Origin: Palsa-892 sp035555855
GTDB taxonomy: Bacteria > Pseudomonadota > Alphaproteobacteria > Rhizobiales > Xanthobacteraceae
DNA length: 10,169 bases
Direction: 5' to 3'
NCBI GenBank assembly: GCA_035555855.1
Contig: DATMGD010000019.1
Span: 1-10,169 of the forward strand
This document shows positions 1 to 6,380 of the stretch, one piece after another. The notes beneath the pieces were generated by a model. It made no database searches. It was not told the DNA's origin and saw nothing but the letters and a program-made list of their open reading frames with translations. Numbering within the stretch: the stretch's first letter is position 1; each line of letters begins with the position of its first letter. Both the position numbers and the translations under genes were made by a program.

Positions 1-1139
1 GGCAGACAAACCGCAACGAGCAAGCTATCCCGTACTACCGAAAAGCACTGGAGTTGAACGCTAATCTGGAAGCCGCCCGTTTGGGCTTCGCGAATTCGCT
101 GAGCGTTCTTGATCGTGTTGATGAAGCCAGACAGCATTATGAAGAGCTGGAAAAGGGAACCTCTATATCCAAGAACGGGCCTTACAATAAGGCCTTGATG
201 GATCTTTCGCTCGGGCGTTTTCGCGAAGGCTGGGAGGGTTACGAAGCGAGGTCGTTGAGTGAGATCGGGACGCTTCAGCCGCGTCAATATTCCTACCCGC
301 TATGGGATGGCAGCCATGTCGAAACCCTGTTCATTTGGGGCGAGCAGGGATTGGGCGACGAGATCGTATACACCAGCATCCTGGAAGACGCGCAGCGGCG
401 AGCGAACAAGATTATTCTGGAAACCGATCCGCGGCTCGTACCGTTGATGGCGCGATCGTTTCCGAAAATTCAGGTCATCGCGCGTGACATGGATCAGCTG
501 ACGAAAGAGCGGGTTAGCGCGAGCGCTCATTTGCCGATCGGCAGCCTCGGAAAACTGTTTCGGTTGGACTGGCAGGATTTTCCCCGGCGGCCTTATTTGC
601 TTCCTTCGGTGGAGCGTGCCGAAAAGTTGCGGGCCCGGATTGGCGAAACAGGCAAGGCGATCATCGGGCTTTCCTGGCGTAGTGCCAATCCGAAATTCAG
701 CGAAATGAAGAGCGCTGACATTTGCGATTTTCATTCTCTTCTGCAGCAGCCCGGATTTAACTTCGTAGATCTTCAATACGGCGATACGGCGAAGGAGCTT
801 GACGCCTGCCGCGAGAAAACAGGCGTTTCGGTTATCCATCTCGACGAGGTGGATAACATGAACGATATCGACGGACTTGCTGCGCTCATCGAGGCTTGTG
901 ATGCGGTTGTGACGACCAGCAATACGACGGCGCATATCGCCGGCGCGTTGGGTAAGCCGGTCTGGGTTCTGGTGCCGCATGGACACGGAAAGTTCTGGTA
1001 CTGGTTCCGCGATCGTACGGACTCGCCGTGGTATCCCGGCGCGCGGATTGTACGTCAGCAACCTGGGCAGTCCTGGGCCGCTCTCATCACGTCGATCACG
1101 CCCGAGATTGTGGACTTTGCGAACGATCTGAGAAAGTGA
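1..1139 (+). CDS. TPR protein with glycosyltransferase-9-like C-terminal domain (5' end missing)
   Basis: The gene enters from the left edge: frame 3 is open from base 3, and the upstream codons continue a tetratricopeptide repeat (Y-Y-R-K-A-L-E-L-N), so the TTG at 54 is internal and not the start. About 378 residues are visible. After the last TPR comes the linker typical of this family (L-G-R-F-x-E-G-W-x-x-Y-E-x-R, near 210-250). A Rossmann-like glycosyltransferase fold follows: GEQGLGDEI at 339-365, I-I-G-L-S-W-R-S near 660-680, then T-T-S-N-T-T-A-H-I-A-G-A-L-G-K-P-V-W near 910-965 and a final DSPWYPGARI segment. These resemble the ADP-heptose:LPS heptosyltransferase superfamily, so a role in surface glycan or protein glycosylation is inferred; donor and acceptor are unknown. 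Hand-counted GC in sampled lines is about 52-57%, lower than the neighbours. The stop TGA lies one base from the stop of the convergent next gene. Confidence 0.8.
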   Translation, partial: QTNRNEQAIPYYRKALELNANLEAARLGFANSLSVLDRVDEARQHYEELEKGTSISKNGPYNKALMDLSLGRFREGWEGYEARSLSEIGTLQPRQYSYPLWDGSHVETLFIWGEQGLGDEIVYTSILEDAQRRANKIILETDPRLVPLMARSFPKIQVIARDMDQLTKERVSASAHLPIGSLGKLFRLDWQDFPRRPYLLPSVERAEKLRARIGETGKAIIGLSWRSANPKFSEMKSADICDFHSLLQQPGFNFVDLQYGDTAKELDACREKTGVSVIHLDEVDNMNDIDGLAALIEACDAVVTTSNTTAHIAGALGKPVWVLVPHGHGKFWYWFRDRTDSPWYPGARIVRQQPGQSWAALITSITPEIVDFANDLRK

Positions 1140-1140
1140 A

Positions 1141-3123
1141 CTAGCCGCCGCGTTGTAGGTCGGCCTCGATGGTGAGACCGCGGTGATTGCCCGAAAGTGC
1201 TTGATATACCTGAAGATTTTCCATTACGCGCTGCACGTAATAGCGCGTCTCGGAAAGCGGGATGCGTTCGACCCAGTCGACAACATCGACCTTCGGGTCA
1301 CGCGGATCGCCATACTGGTTGATCCACTGATTGGCGCGGCCGCGGCCGGCGTTGTAGCCGATGAAGGTCAGCACATAGCTGTTGCGATAAGCCTGCATCA
1401 GATCGCCAAGCTCCGCCGCGCCGAGCTGGACGTTGAAGACCGCATCGCCGCCGAGCTTCTTCTCCTCCCAGTGCAAGCCGAATTTTTTCGCGATCGCACG
1501 CGCTGTCGAAGGAATGACCTGCATCAGGCCTTTGGCGTTTGCAATCGAGACGACGCGCTGATCAAACTGACTTTCCTGCCGCGCAATCGCGTAGATCAGC
1601 GAAGGGTCGGCATGCGGTCCGACATGGGTGTATTTCGGGATGCCGAAGGTGGGGAAGCCGATCATCTCCGCCGGCACGCCCTTGTTCATGGCGGACTTTC
1701 CGATCAGCACCATCGCGCGCGCATCGTGCATTTCGCTGGCGACGCTGGCGAGCATCAGATAGCCGACGGTGTCGTTGCCGGCGCGATCGGAAAAATCGGT
1801 GTAAATCGGGATCGCGAGTTCGCGCGCATCGGCGGCATAAAGCAGACGAAGTGCGCGGATCGGCTCCTGCCGCTCGAACGCCGCAAGCTCGGCCGCCGGC
1901 GGCTTGGAAAGATGCGGCAAGGGGAGATCTTTCAAGCCGAGGCGCGCGCGGGCGAGTTGCCCGTAATAAGTCACGGTGTGGCGGGCGGCGTTCTGATAAT
2001 TGATCCGCGCGCCGATCTTGTCTCCGCCTGCTTCCTCGGCGCGGCCGAGCCAGTAGTAGCCGCGCGAAACGGTGACGGGATGAACGGAGACTTTCGGAAT
2101 ATCGGCGAACAGCCGCTTGGCGGTACCGGCATCGTGCAGGAAGCGCAGCGCAATCCAGCCGGCAGTGAACAGGCGGTCGGCCTGGTAATTGTCCGCCTCC
2201 GGTATCGCGGCGTCATGCGCGACCTTAAAAGCAGCCTGATAGTCGCCGAGATCGAGCAGCTGGCGCGCAACGATGCGCCGTTCCTTCCACCATTCATCGG
2301 CGCCGACGACATGGCGCGGCGCGTCGGCGAAGGCGCGGGCGGCCGCGCGCGGGTCCTTCTTCAGGCGCAGATATTGTGCGCGGGCGAAGACGTAGCTCTG
2401 GTCCTTGCGGAGCGAAGCCGGGACGGCTTCGAGAAGATGCCCGGCGTTGATCGCTTTCTTGCGGACAGCGGCGCGCGCAAGCGCAATCGCGCCGTCGCCT
2501 GAGCCGGCAAGTTGCGCGGCGCGCACGGCGGCATCGGTCTTGTCGTCGGAAAACATCCGGTACGAGCGCAACCGATGATCTTCTTGCGTCAGCGCGCCCT
2601 GGAAGGAGGCGAGGAGATCGCGTTCGCTCTTGGTGTTGAGGTTGTCGTCTCGCCAGGCCATGCGGGCGAGTGCCGCGGCGTTGCGCTGATCCCCGGCCGC
2701 GGCGAGCGCCTTGGCCAGCATGAGCTTGCCTTCGCCGGTGATCGGCGTGTTTTGACCGAAGAAGGAGCGGACGGTATTGGCGTCGCGGTTTTCTTCGTAA
2801 AGCAGATATTCGGCGCGGCGGCGAATAAACGAGGTGCTGGGCCAGGACGCGCCGCGCTCGCGCAGAAACTGGGCGGCGCGGTCGAAGCCGATGTCTTTCG
2901 GGGTAGAGCGTAGCCCGAGCCAGATAATGAGATTGCGCGCGGCGGGGTTTTGCAGCCGGTCGGCGATCGCGAGAGCCTTGCCGCCGTCGTCTTTTTTGAT
3001 GAAGCCGATCGCCTGTTTGAGCGCCGCGACATCAGACTGGCTTTGAGCATGGGAAGGGGCCGCCGTGAGAACGGCGATTGCTACAAAAAGACCCTTCAGC
3101 AGGCGCGATTCAGTCCGTTTCAT
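1141..3123 (-). CDS. slt: Soluble lytic murein transglycosylase, Slt70-like (GH23)
   Basis: This is a periplasmic enzyme that cleaves the MurNAc-GlcNAc bond of peptidoglycan and leaves 1,6-anhydro-MurNAc ends. From the ATG at 3123 it has 660 residues. A signal peptide opens it: M-K-R-T then a hydrophobic stretch (about residues 9-22) and a probable cleavage after A-P-S-H-A. Residues about 30-490 are helical repeats, the superhelical ring of Slt70. The SLT catalytic domain covers about 500-625. It contains ARQESQFD with the catalytic Glu at residue 517 (codon 1573-1575), then A-K-G-L-M-Q-V-I-P-S-T-A and F-I-G-Y-N-A-G. A GTG-GTG pair at 3127-3132 could extend the protein by three residues. I prefer ATG because it gives a cleaner signal peptide, although the GGTGGAG before it abuts the codon. 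It is transcribed divergently from dapA, and its 3' end meets the TPR gene with a one-base gap. Confidence 0.92.
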   Translation of the reverse strand: MKRTESRLLKGLFVAIAVLTAAPSHAQSQSDVAALKQAIGFIKKDDGGKALAIADRLQNPAARNLIIWLGLRSTPKDIGFDRAAQFLRERGASWPSTSFIRRRAEYLLYEENRDANTVRSFFGQNTPITGEGKLMLAKALAAAGDQRNAAALARMAWRDDNLNTKSERDLLASFQGALTQEDHRLRSYRMFSDDKTDAAVRAAQLAGSGDGAIALARAAVRKKAINAGHLLEAVPASLRKDQSYVFARAQYLRLKKDPRAAARAFADAPRHVVGADEWWKERRIVARQLLDLGDYQAAFKVAHDAAIPEADNYQADRLFTAGWIALRFLHDAGTAKRLFADIPKVSVHPVTVSRGYYWLGRAEEAGGDKIGARINYQNAARHTVTYYGQLARARLGLKDLPLPHLSKPPAAELAAFERQEPIRALRLLYAADARELAIPIYTDFSDRAGNDTVGYLMLASVASEMHDARAMVLIGKSAMNKGVPAEMIGFPTFGIPKYTHVGPHADPSLIYAIARQESQFDQRVVSIANAKGLMQVIPSTARAIAKKFGLHWEEKKLGGDAVFNVQLGAAELGDLMQAYRNSYVLTFIGYNAGRGRANQWINQYGDPRDPKVDVVDWVERIPLSETRYYVQRVMENLQVYQALSGNHRGLTIEADLQRGG

Positions 3124-3198
3124 CTCCACCACAGGAATCAGAGATTTCGGTCAATTCATGGCTTGATAGCCCCACGGGTGCAAACAAAAGCTTGACGG

Positions 3199-3235
3199 CA
3201 GGGCTTTCGCGACCCCCGGTTTGGGGGTATCCCTG
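3199..3235 (+). promoter_or_regulatory. Hairpin or operator-like inverted repeat in the dapA-slt divergent spacer
   Basis: The 145-base spacer between the divergent slt and dapA genes contains perfect 6-base arms ACCCCC (3212-3217) and GGGGGT (3223-3228) around a 5-base loop. Outer arms CAGGG (3199-3203) and CCCTG (3231-3235) can extend the stem across an internal loop. A TTGACGG at 3192-3198 matches the alphaproteobacterial -35 pattern well, but no convincing -10 follows at normal spacing; GATAAT at 3246-3251 would start transcription too close to the dapA ribosome binding site. The repeat could be a protein-binding site for either gene or an RNA structure in the dapA leader. I see no lysine riboswitch core; the spacer is too short for one. 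Confidence 0.35.
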
Positions 3236-3268
3236 TCGCATAGCCGATAATCAGGGAAATAGCCTGCC

Positions 3269-4147
3269 ATGTTCCGAGGTTCCTTCACCGCTTTGGTCAC
3301 GCCGTTCAAGAACGGCGGCCTCGACGAACGCGCGTTCCGCGAACTCGTGGACTGGCAGATTGCCGAGGGTACCGATGGCCTCGTGCCGGTTGGCACCACA
3401 GGCGAGAGCCCGACCTTGAGCCATGATGAACACCACAAGGTGGTGGAGTGGACCATCGAGCAGGCCAAGGGCCGGGTTCCGGTGATGGCGGGGGCGGGCT
3501 CGAACTCGACAGCGGAAGCAGTCGATCTCGCCAAGCATGCCGAGAAGGCTGGCGCGAACGCCGTGCTCGTGGTGGCGCCGTACTACAACAAGCCGGGCCA
3601 GGAAGGCATCTATCGCCACTTCAAGGCGGTGAACGATGCGATCAACATTCCGATCTTCGTTTACAACATTCCGCCCCGTTCGGTGATCGACATCTCGGTC
3701 GAGACGATGAAGCGCCTCTCAGAGCTTCCGAACATCAAGGGATGCAAGGACGCGACCGCCAAGCTCGATCGCGTCAGCCTGCAGCGCCACGCTTGCGGTC
3801 CCGATTTCATTCAGCTTTCGGGCGAGGACGGTACGGCGCTCGGTTACAATGCGCAGGGCGGTGTCGGCTGCATTTCGGTGACGGCGAATGTCGCGCCGCG
3901 TCTCGTCGGCGAATTCCAGGACGCAATGCTAGCCGGCGACTACGCTGGCGCGCTGAAGCTGCAAGATCGCTTGATGCCGCTGCATGCGGCGCTGTTCGTC
4001 GAAAACAGTCCGGCGCCCACCAAGTACGCGCTTTCACTCCTGAACAAGTGTTCGGAGCATGTGCGGCTGCCGCTCGGTCCGATTTCGGACGCAGGCAAGA
4101 AGGTCGTGCGCGAAGCGATGGTGCATGCCGGCCTGCTGAATGCATGA
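3269..4147 (+). CDS. dapA: 4-hydroxy-tetrahydrodipicolinate synthase
   Basis: DapA condenses pyruvate with aspartate semialdehyde, the first committed step toward diaminopimelate for the cell wall and lysine for protein; it is cytoplasmic and usually a homotetramer. The 292-residue length matches E. coli DapA, and landmarks sit one position earlier than in E. coli. These are the G-T-T-G-E-S loop with Thr43-Thr44, the catalytic Tyr132 in F-V-Y-N-I-P-P-R, Arg137, and the Schiff-base Lys160 in I-K-G-C-K-D-A-T. Residues corresponding to the E. coli lysine feedback site are also present (Ser47, His52, His55, Asn79, Glu83, Tyr105), so lysine inhibition is plausible but not shown. AGGGA at 3253-3257 serves as ribosome binding site, 11 bases from ATG. 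It is first in a plus-strand run with smpB 38 bases downstream and is divergent from the transglycosylase gene, which also concerns the wall. Confidence 0.97.
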   Translation: MFRGSFTALVTPFKNGGLDERAFRELVDWQIAEGTDGLVPVGTTGESPTLSHDEHHKVVEWTIEQAKGRVPVMAGAGSNSTAEAVDLAKHAEKAGANAVLVVAPYYNKPGQEGIYRHFKAVNDAINIPIFVYNIPPRSVIDISVETMKRLSELPNIKGCKDATAKLDRVSLQRHACGPDFIQLSGEDGTALGYNAQGGVGCISVTANVAPRLVGEFQDAMLAGDYAGALKLQDRLMPLHAALFVENSPAPTKYALSLLNKCSEHVRLPLGPISDAGKKVVREAMVHAGLLNA

Positions 4148-4168
4148 GGCGGGGTATCCCCGGCCTTT
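4147..4168 (+). terminator. GC-rich hairpin between dapA and smpB, possible weak terminator or attenuator
   Basis: Directly at the dapA stop, AGGC (4147-4150) plus GGGG (4151-4154) pair with CCCC (4158-4161) and GCCT (4163-4166). The loop is TAT, with one bulged G at 4162. This gives an 8-base-pair, mostly GC stem followed by only three T residues (4166-4168). The short T run makes a strong intrinsic terminator doubtful. Partial termination that separates dapA from smpB expression, or stabilisation of the dapA mRNA 3' end, would fit. Confidence 0.35.
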
Positions 4169-4185
4169 CATGACCAAGAACTTGC

Positions 4186-4662
4186 ATGGCTAAAGATAAA
4201 GACGCCGATCCCAAACGCGACGTCGCCGTTAATCGCAAGGCGCGGTTCAACTACGAAATCGGCGAAGTGTTCGAGGCCGGTATCGCGTTGACCGGCACCG
4301 AGGTGAAGTCGCTGCGCGTAGGCAAGGCGACGATCGCCGAATCCTACGCCGATGCGCGCGGCAACGAGCTGTGGCTGGTCAACGCCAACATTCCCGAATA
4401 TTTGCAAGCCAATCGCAACAATCACGAACCGCGGCGGGCGCGGAAATTGCTGCTGCATCGCCGCCAGATCAACAAGCTGATCGGCGCGATTGAGCGCGAG
4501 GGCATGACGGTCGTGCCGCTCAAGCTCTATTTCAACAAGCGCGGACGGGCGAAGATGGAAATCGCGCTGGCGCGCGGCAAGAAGCTGCATGACAAGCGCG
4601 CCACCATCAAGAAGCGTGATTGGTCGCGGGAAAAAGGCCGCCTGTTGCGACAGAAGGGGTAA
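4186..4662 (+). CDS. smpB: SsrA-binding protein SmpB
   Basis: SmpB binds tmRNA and delivers it to ribosomes stalled on broken mRNAs, so the nascent peptide is tagged for degradation and the ribosome released. The 158 residues show the whole family signature: N-R-K-A-R-F-N-Y-E-I near residue 16, G-I-A-L-T-G-T-E-V-K-S-L-R near 32-44, the E-P-R-R-A-R-K-L-L-L-H segment near 81-91, and the C-terminal G-K-K-L-H-D-K-R-A-T-I-K-K-R-D-W near 131-146. That tail is the part that enters the mRNA channel and mimics the anticodon arm. The ribosome binding site is weak (only AAGAA at 4176-4180), so translation may depend partly on the dapA transcript. The tmRNA gene itself is not in this window. The next gene starts 8 bases after the stop, which indicates an operon. 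Confidence 0.97.
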   Translation: MAKDKDADPKRDVAVNRKARFNYEIGEVFEAGIALTGTEVKSLRVGKATIAESYADARGNELWLVNANIPEYLQANRNNHEPRRARKLLLHRRQINKLIGAIEREGMTVVPLKLYFNKRGRAKMEIALARGKKLHDKRATIKKRDWSREKGRLLRQKG

Positions 4663-4670
4663 CGCCGAAC

Positions 4671-5066
4671 ATGACTTTGCCGGTCAAGCTCGATCACTGC
4701 GTCATTCACGTTTCGGACTGGACACGGTCCAACGAATTCTACGTCAAGGTTATGGGAGCCGAGCTGGTTACGCGCCCCAAGGGCTTCGCTTATCGTTTTG
4801 GCGATGAGCAGCTCAATCTGCACGGCCCGGGCTTCACGCCGGCCGAAGTGGCGCGGCTTCCGGTGCAGCCGGGCAATAGCGACCTTTGTTTCGAATGGCA
4901 GGGGCCGATCGAGGACGCCGTGAAGCATCTCGGGGGTTGCGCGGTGAAGATCGAGCTTGGGCCGCTTGAACGGTTCGGCGCCAAGGGGCCGGGGATGAGC
5001 GTCTATTTCCGCGACCCCGACGGATCGCTGCTCGAATTCATCTCCTATGCGAGCTATAAGAAGTAG
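4671..5066 (+). CDS. VOC (glyoxalase/bleomycin-resistance fold) family protein
   Basis: This 131-residue protein has two beta-alpha-beta-beta-beta modules of the vicinal oxygen chelate superfamily. Strand one carries L-D-H-C-V-I-H-V with likely metal ligand His9. The end of module one has L-N-L-H-G with His51. Module two starts at S-D-L-C-F near 70-74 and ends Y-F-R-D-P-D-G-S-L-L-E-F with likely ligand Glu122. The layout, including N-L-H followed by a P-G-x-x-D-L-C-F segment, resembles the small single-domain group that contains Salmonella STM3117 and human GLOD5, proteins related to lactoylglutathione lyase. The substrate cannot be read from sequence; aldehyde or electrophile detoxification is an inference. 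I chose the ATG at 4671 because GAAGGGG (4653-4659), lying across the smpB end, is a good ribosome binding site; a longer frame from 4620 would overlap smpB. It is almost certainly co-transcribed with smpB. Confidence 0.85.
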   Translation: MTLPVKLDHCVIHVSDWTRSNEFYVKVMGAELVTRPKGFAYRFGDEQLNLHGPGFTPAEVARLPVQPGNSDLCFEWQGPIEDAVKHLGGCAVKIELGPLERFGAKGPGMSVYFRDPDGSLLEFISYASYKK

Positions 5067-5092
5067 CCGATTGCAAACAGAGTCTTTTTTCT

Positions 5093-5114
5093 CAAGTGAA
5101 TCGATTACCACTTG
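5093..5114. promoter_or_regulatory. Near-perfect palindrome overlapping the peroxiredoxin ribosome binding site
   Basis: The arms CAAGTG (5093-5098) and CACTTG (5109-5114) flank the self-complementary core AATCGATT (5099-5106). Two extra bases, AC (5107-5108), are the only break: without them the site would be a perfect 20-base palindrome. The right arm runs into the GGAG (5114-5117) that sets the start of the downstream gene at 5124. The symmetry suits a dimeric repressor site or an mRNA stem near the ribosome binding site. The regulator is unknown. A T6 run at 5085-5090 lies just upstream without a good preceding stem. Confidence 0.4.
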
Positions 5115-5123
5115 GAGCCTGCC

Positions 5124-5693
5124 ATGAGTGTTTTCCAGAACATGGAATTGCCCGGAGGCTTGCCGGCCCCGCAGGATGACGGCGCGACCCGGCACTTGCC
5201 CGGCATGAAGCTGCCCTCGCTGCCGTTGCGGGCGACGGACGGCTCGACGGTCGATCTTGCGGCGCTCAAGGGCCGGACGGTGGTTTACGCTTATCCGCGT
5301 ACCGGCGTGCCGGGTCAGGCGTTGCCCGATGGCTGGGATGCGATCCCCGGCGCACGCGGCTGTACGCCACAGTCGTGCTCGTTCCGCGACCATTTCAAGG
5401 ATCTGCAAGGAGCGGGCGCCGATCAGTTATTCGGCTTTTCGACCCAGGACAGTGCCTACCAGCGGGAGGCCGCCGAGCGGCTGCACTTGCCGTTTGTTAT
5501 TTTATCCGATGAAGACCTGAAGTTCGTTCGCGCGCTCAATCTTCCGACCTTTCAGGCGGCCGGTATGGAGCTTGTGAAACGGCTGACGCTGGTGATCGAT
5601 GATGGCATCATCACGCATGTGCTCTATCCGGTGTTTCCGCCGGACCAGAGCGCGAGCGATACGCTAACGTGGCTGAAAGCCAACCCGCGTTAG
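5124..5693 (+). CDS. Peroxiredoxin, BCP/AhpC-TSA family, with an insertion before the active-site cysteine
   Basis: This thioredoxin-fold protein of 189 residues is probably a thiol peroxidase that reduces hydrogen peroxide or organic peroxides. The fold starts near residue 28 (L-P-G-M-K-L-P-S-L-P-L-R-A-T-D-G), with the strand V-V-Y-A-Y-P-R at 53-59. The active site is G-C-T-P-Q-S-C-S-F-R-D, with Cys80 as the likely peroxidatic and Cys85 as the likely resolving cysteine, the C-x4-C arrangement of BCP/PrxQ. In typical BCP the P-R strand is followed within a few residues by P-G-C-T. Here residues about 60-76, with G-W-D-A-I-P-G-A-R, are inserted, so this is a distinct subgroup. I chose ATG 5124 because GGAG lies 6 bases upstream; a TTG at 5112 would add four residues but would overlap that site. 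It follows the VOC gene by 57 bases and ends 3 bases from the convergent glycosylase stop. Confidence 0.85.
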   Translation: MSVFQNMELPGGLPAPQDDGATRHLPGMKLPSLPLRATDGSTVDLAALKGRTVVYAYPRTGVPGQALPDGWDAIPGARGCTPQSCSFRDHFKDLQGAGADQLFGFSTQDSAYQREAAERLHLPFVILSDEDLKFVRALNLPTFQAAGMELVKRLTLVIDDGIITHVLYPVFPPDQSASDTLTWLKANPR

Positions 5694-5696
5694 GCG

Positions 5697-6332
5697 CTAT
5701 TTCTTTTCGAGATATTTTTTTACGTCGGCGAATACCGCGCGAAACATTTTCGGCGTCAGTACGCCCGTGTTCGTGTTGTAGCGCGAGCAGTGGTAGCTAT
5801 CGAACAGCGTATAGCCTGCGATCTCGTGTTTGGCGCCATGCGCGAATTTGTAATGCGCAAGCTTGCCGTTCAGCGTGCGGACGACAGAGTCGTGCGCGAT
5901 CTTGCCGAGCGCGACGATCGCCTGCATTTCCTTCGTTTGCTCCATCGCCCCGGCCAGAAATCTCCGGCAGGTATTGATCTCGGCGGGTGTCGGTTTGTTT
6001 TGCGGCGGCACGCATCGCACGGCGTTGGCAATTCTCGCGTTGACGAGACGCAGACCGTCATCGGGGCGCGCTTGATACTCGCCGTGTGCAAAACCGAATT
6101 CCTTGAGCGTCGCGTACAACAAATCGCCGGCGTAATCGCCGGTGAACGGGCGTCCGGTGCGATTGGCGCCGCGTAAACCCGGCGCGAGTCCGACGATCAA
6201 GAGTTCAGCGCTGGCGGAGCCGAAGATGGCAACGGGTCCATTGAACCAGTCAGGCTCGGCCTTCCGGTTGGCTTTCCGGAACGCGGCGAGGCGAGGACAC
6301 AGGGGACAGTTATGGCTGGGCTCAGCGATCAT
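5697..6332 (-). CDS. Uracil-DNA glycosylase, family 4/5 type with [4Fe-4S] cluster (UDGb-like)
   Basis: This enzyme should remove uracil, and probably other deaminated bases, from DNA to start base-excision repair. The 211-residue protein has four cysteines placed as iron-sulfur ligands: Cys9 and Cys12 (C-P-L-C) and Cys107 and Cys122. Motif 1 is G-L-A-P-G-L-R-G-A-N-R-T-G-R-P-F-T-G-D (48-66). The N-R-T-G-R-x-F-T-G-D part and the lack of a catalytic Asp/Asn after G-L-A-P point to family 5 (UDGb) rather than family 4. L-V-N-A-R-I-A-N-A-V-R-C (96-107) also fits UDGb. Motif 2 reads S-Y-H-C-S-R-Y-N-T-N-T-G (179-190), with His181 as the expected histidine but C-S in place of the usual P-S. ATG at 6332 has only a weak ribosome binding site. 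It lies 48 bases downstream of the NYN gene on the same strand, so co-transcription is likely. Confidence 0.88.
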   Translation of the reverse strand: MIAEPSHNCPLCPRLAAFRKANRKAEPDWFNGPVAIFGSASAELLIVGLAPGLRGANRTGRPFTGDYAGDLLYATLKEFGFAHGEYQARPDDGLRLVNARIANAVRCVPPQNKPTPAEINTCRRFLAGAMEQTKEMQAIVALGKIAHDSVVRTLNGKLAHYKFAHGAKHEIAGYTLFDSYHCSRYNTNTGVLTPKMFRAVFADVKKYLEKK

Positions 6333-6380
6333 TACCGCTCTAATGGCGGCAGGCTAGCGAGAACTCAAGCGCCTTTCCGT

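Noticed and set aside
54..56. TTG as the start of the first gene
   Set aside because: The frame stays open to the left edge and the upstream codons encode a TPR helix, so the gene is truncated by the window and not started here.
300..1061. A 253-codon open frame on the minus strand
   Set aside because: It is antisense to the TPR-glycosyltransferase gene, whose family motifs are clear; the shadow product has no coherent domain.
1183..2502. A 439-codon open frame on the plus strand
   Set aside because: It is antisense to slt, whose product has a signal peptide and the complete GH23 motif. High GC produces long shadow frames, and this translation shows no recognisable domain.
3124..3268. Lysine riboswitch upstream of dapA
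   Set aside because: The spacer is 145 bases and shared with a divergent gene; I see only a simple hairpin and no multi-helix aptamer.
4620..4670. Longer start for the VOC gene
   Set aside because: It would overlap the conserved C-terminus of smpB, while ATG 4671 has a good ribosome binding site and starts directly before the first VOC strand.
5067..5092. Intrinsic terminator after the VOC gene at the T6 run
   Set aside because: Only a 4-base-pair stem (GCTA/TAGC) precedes the run, and it is separated by about 17 bases, so termination is not supported.
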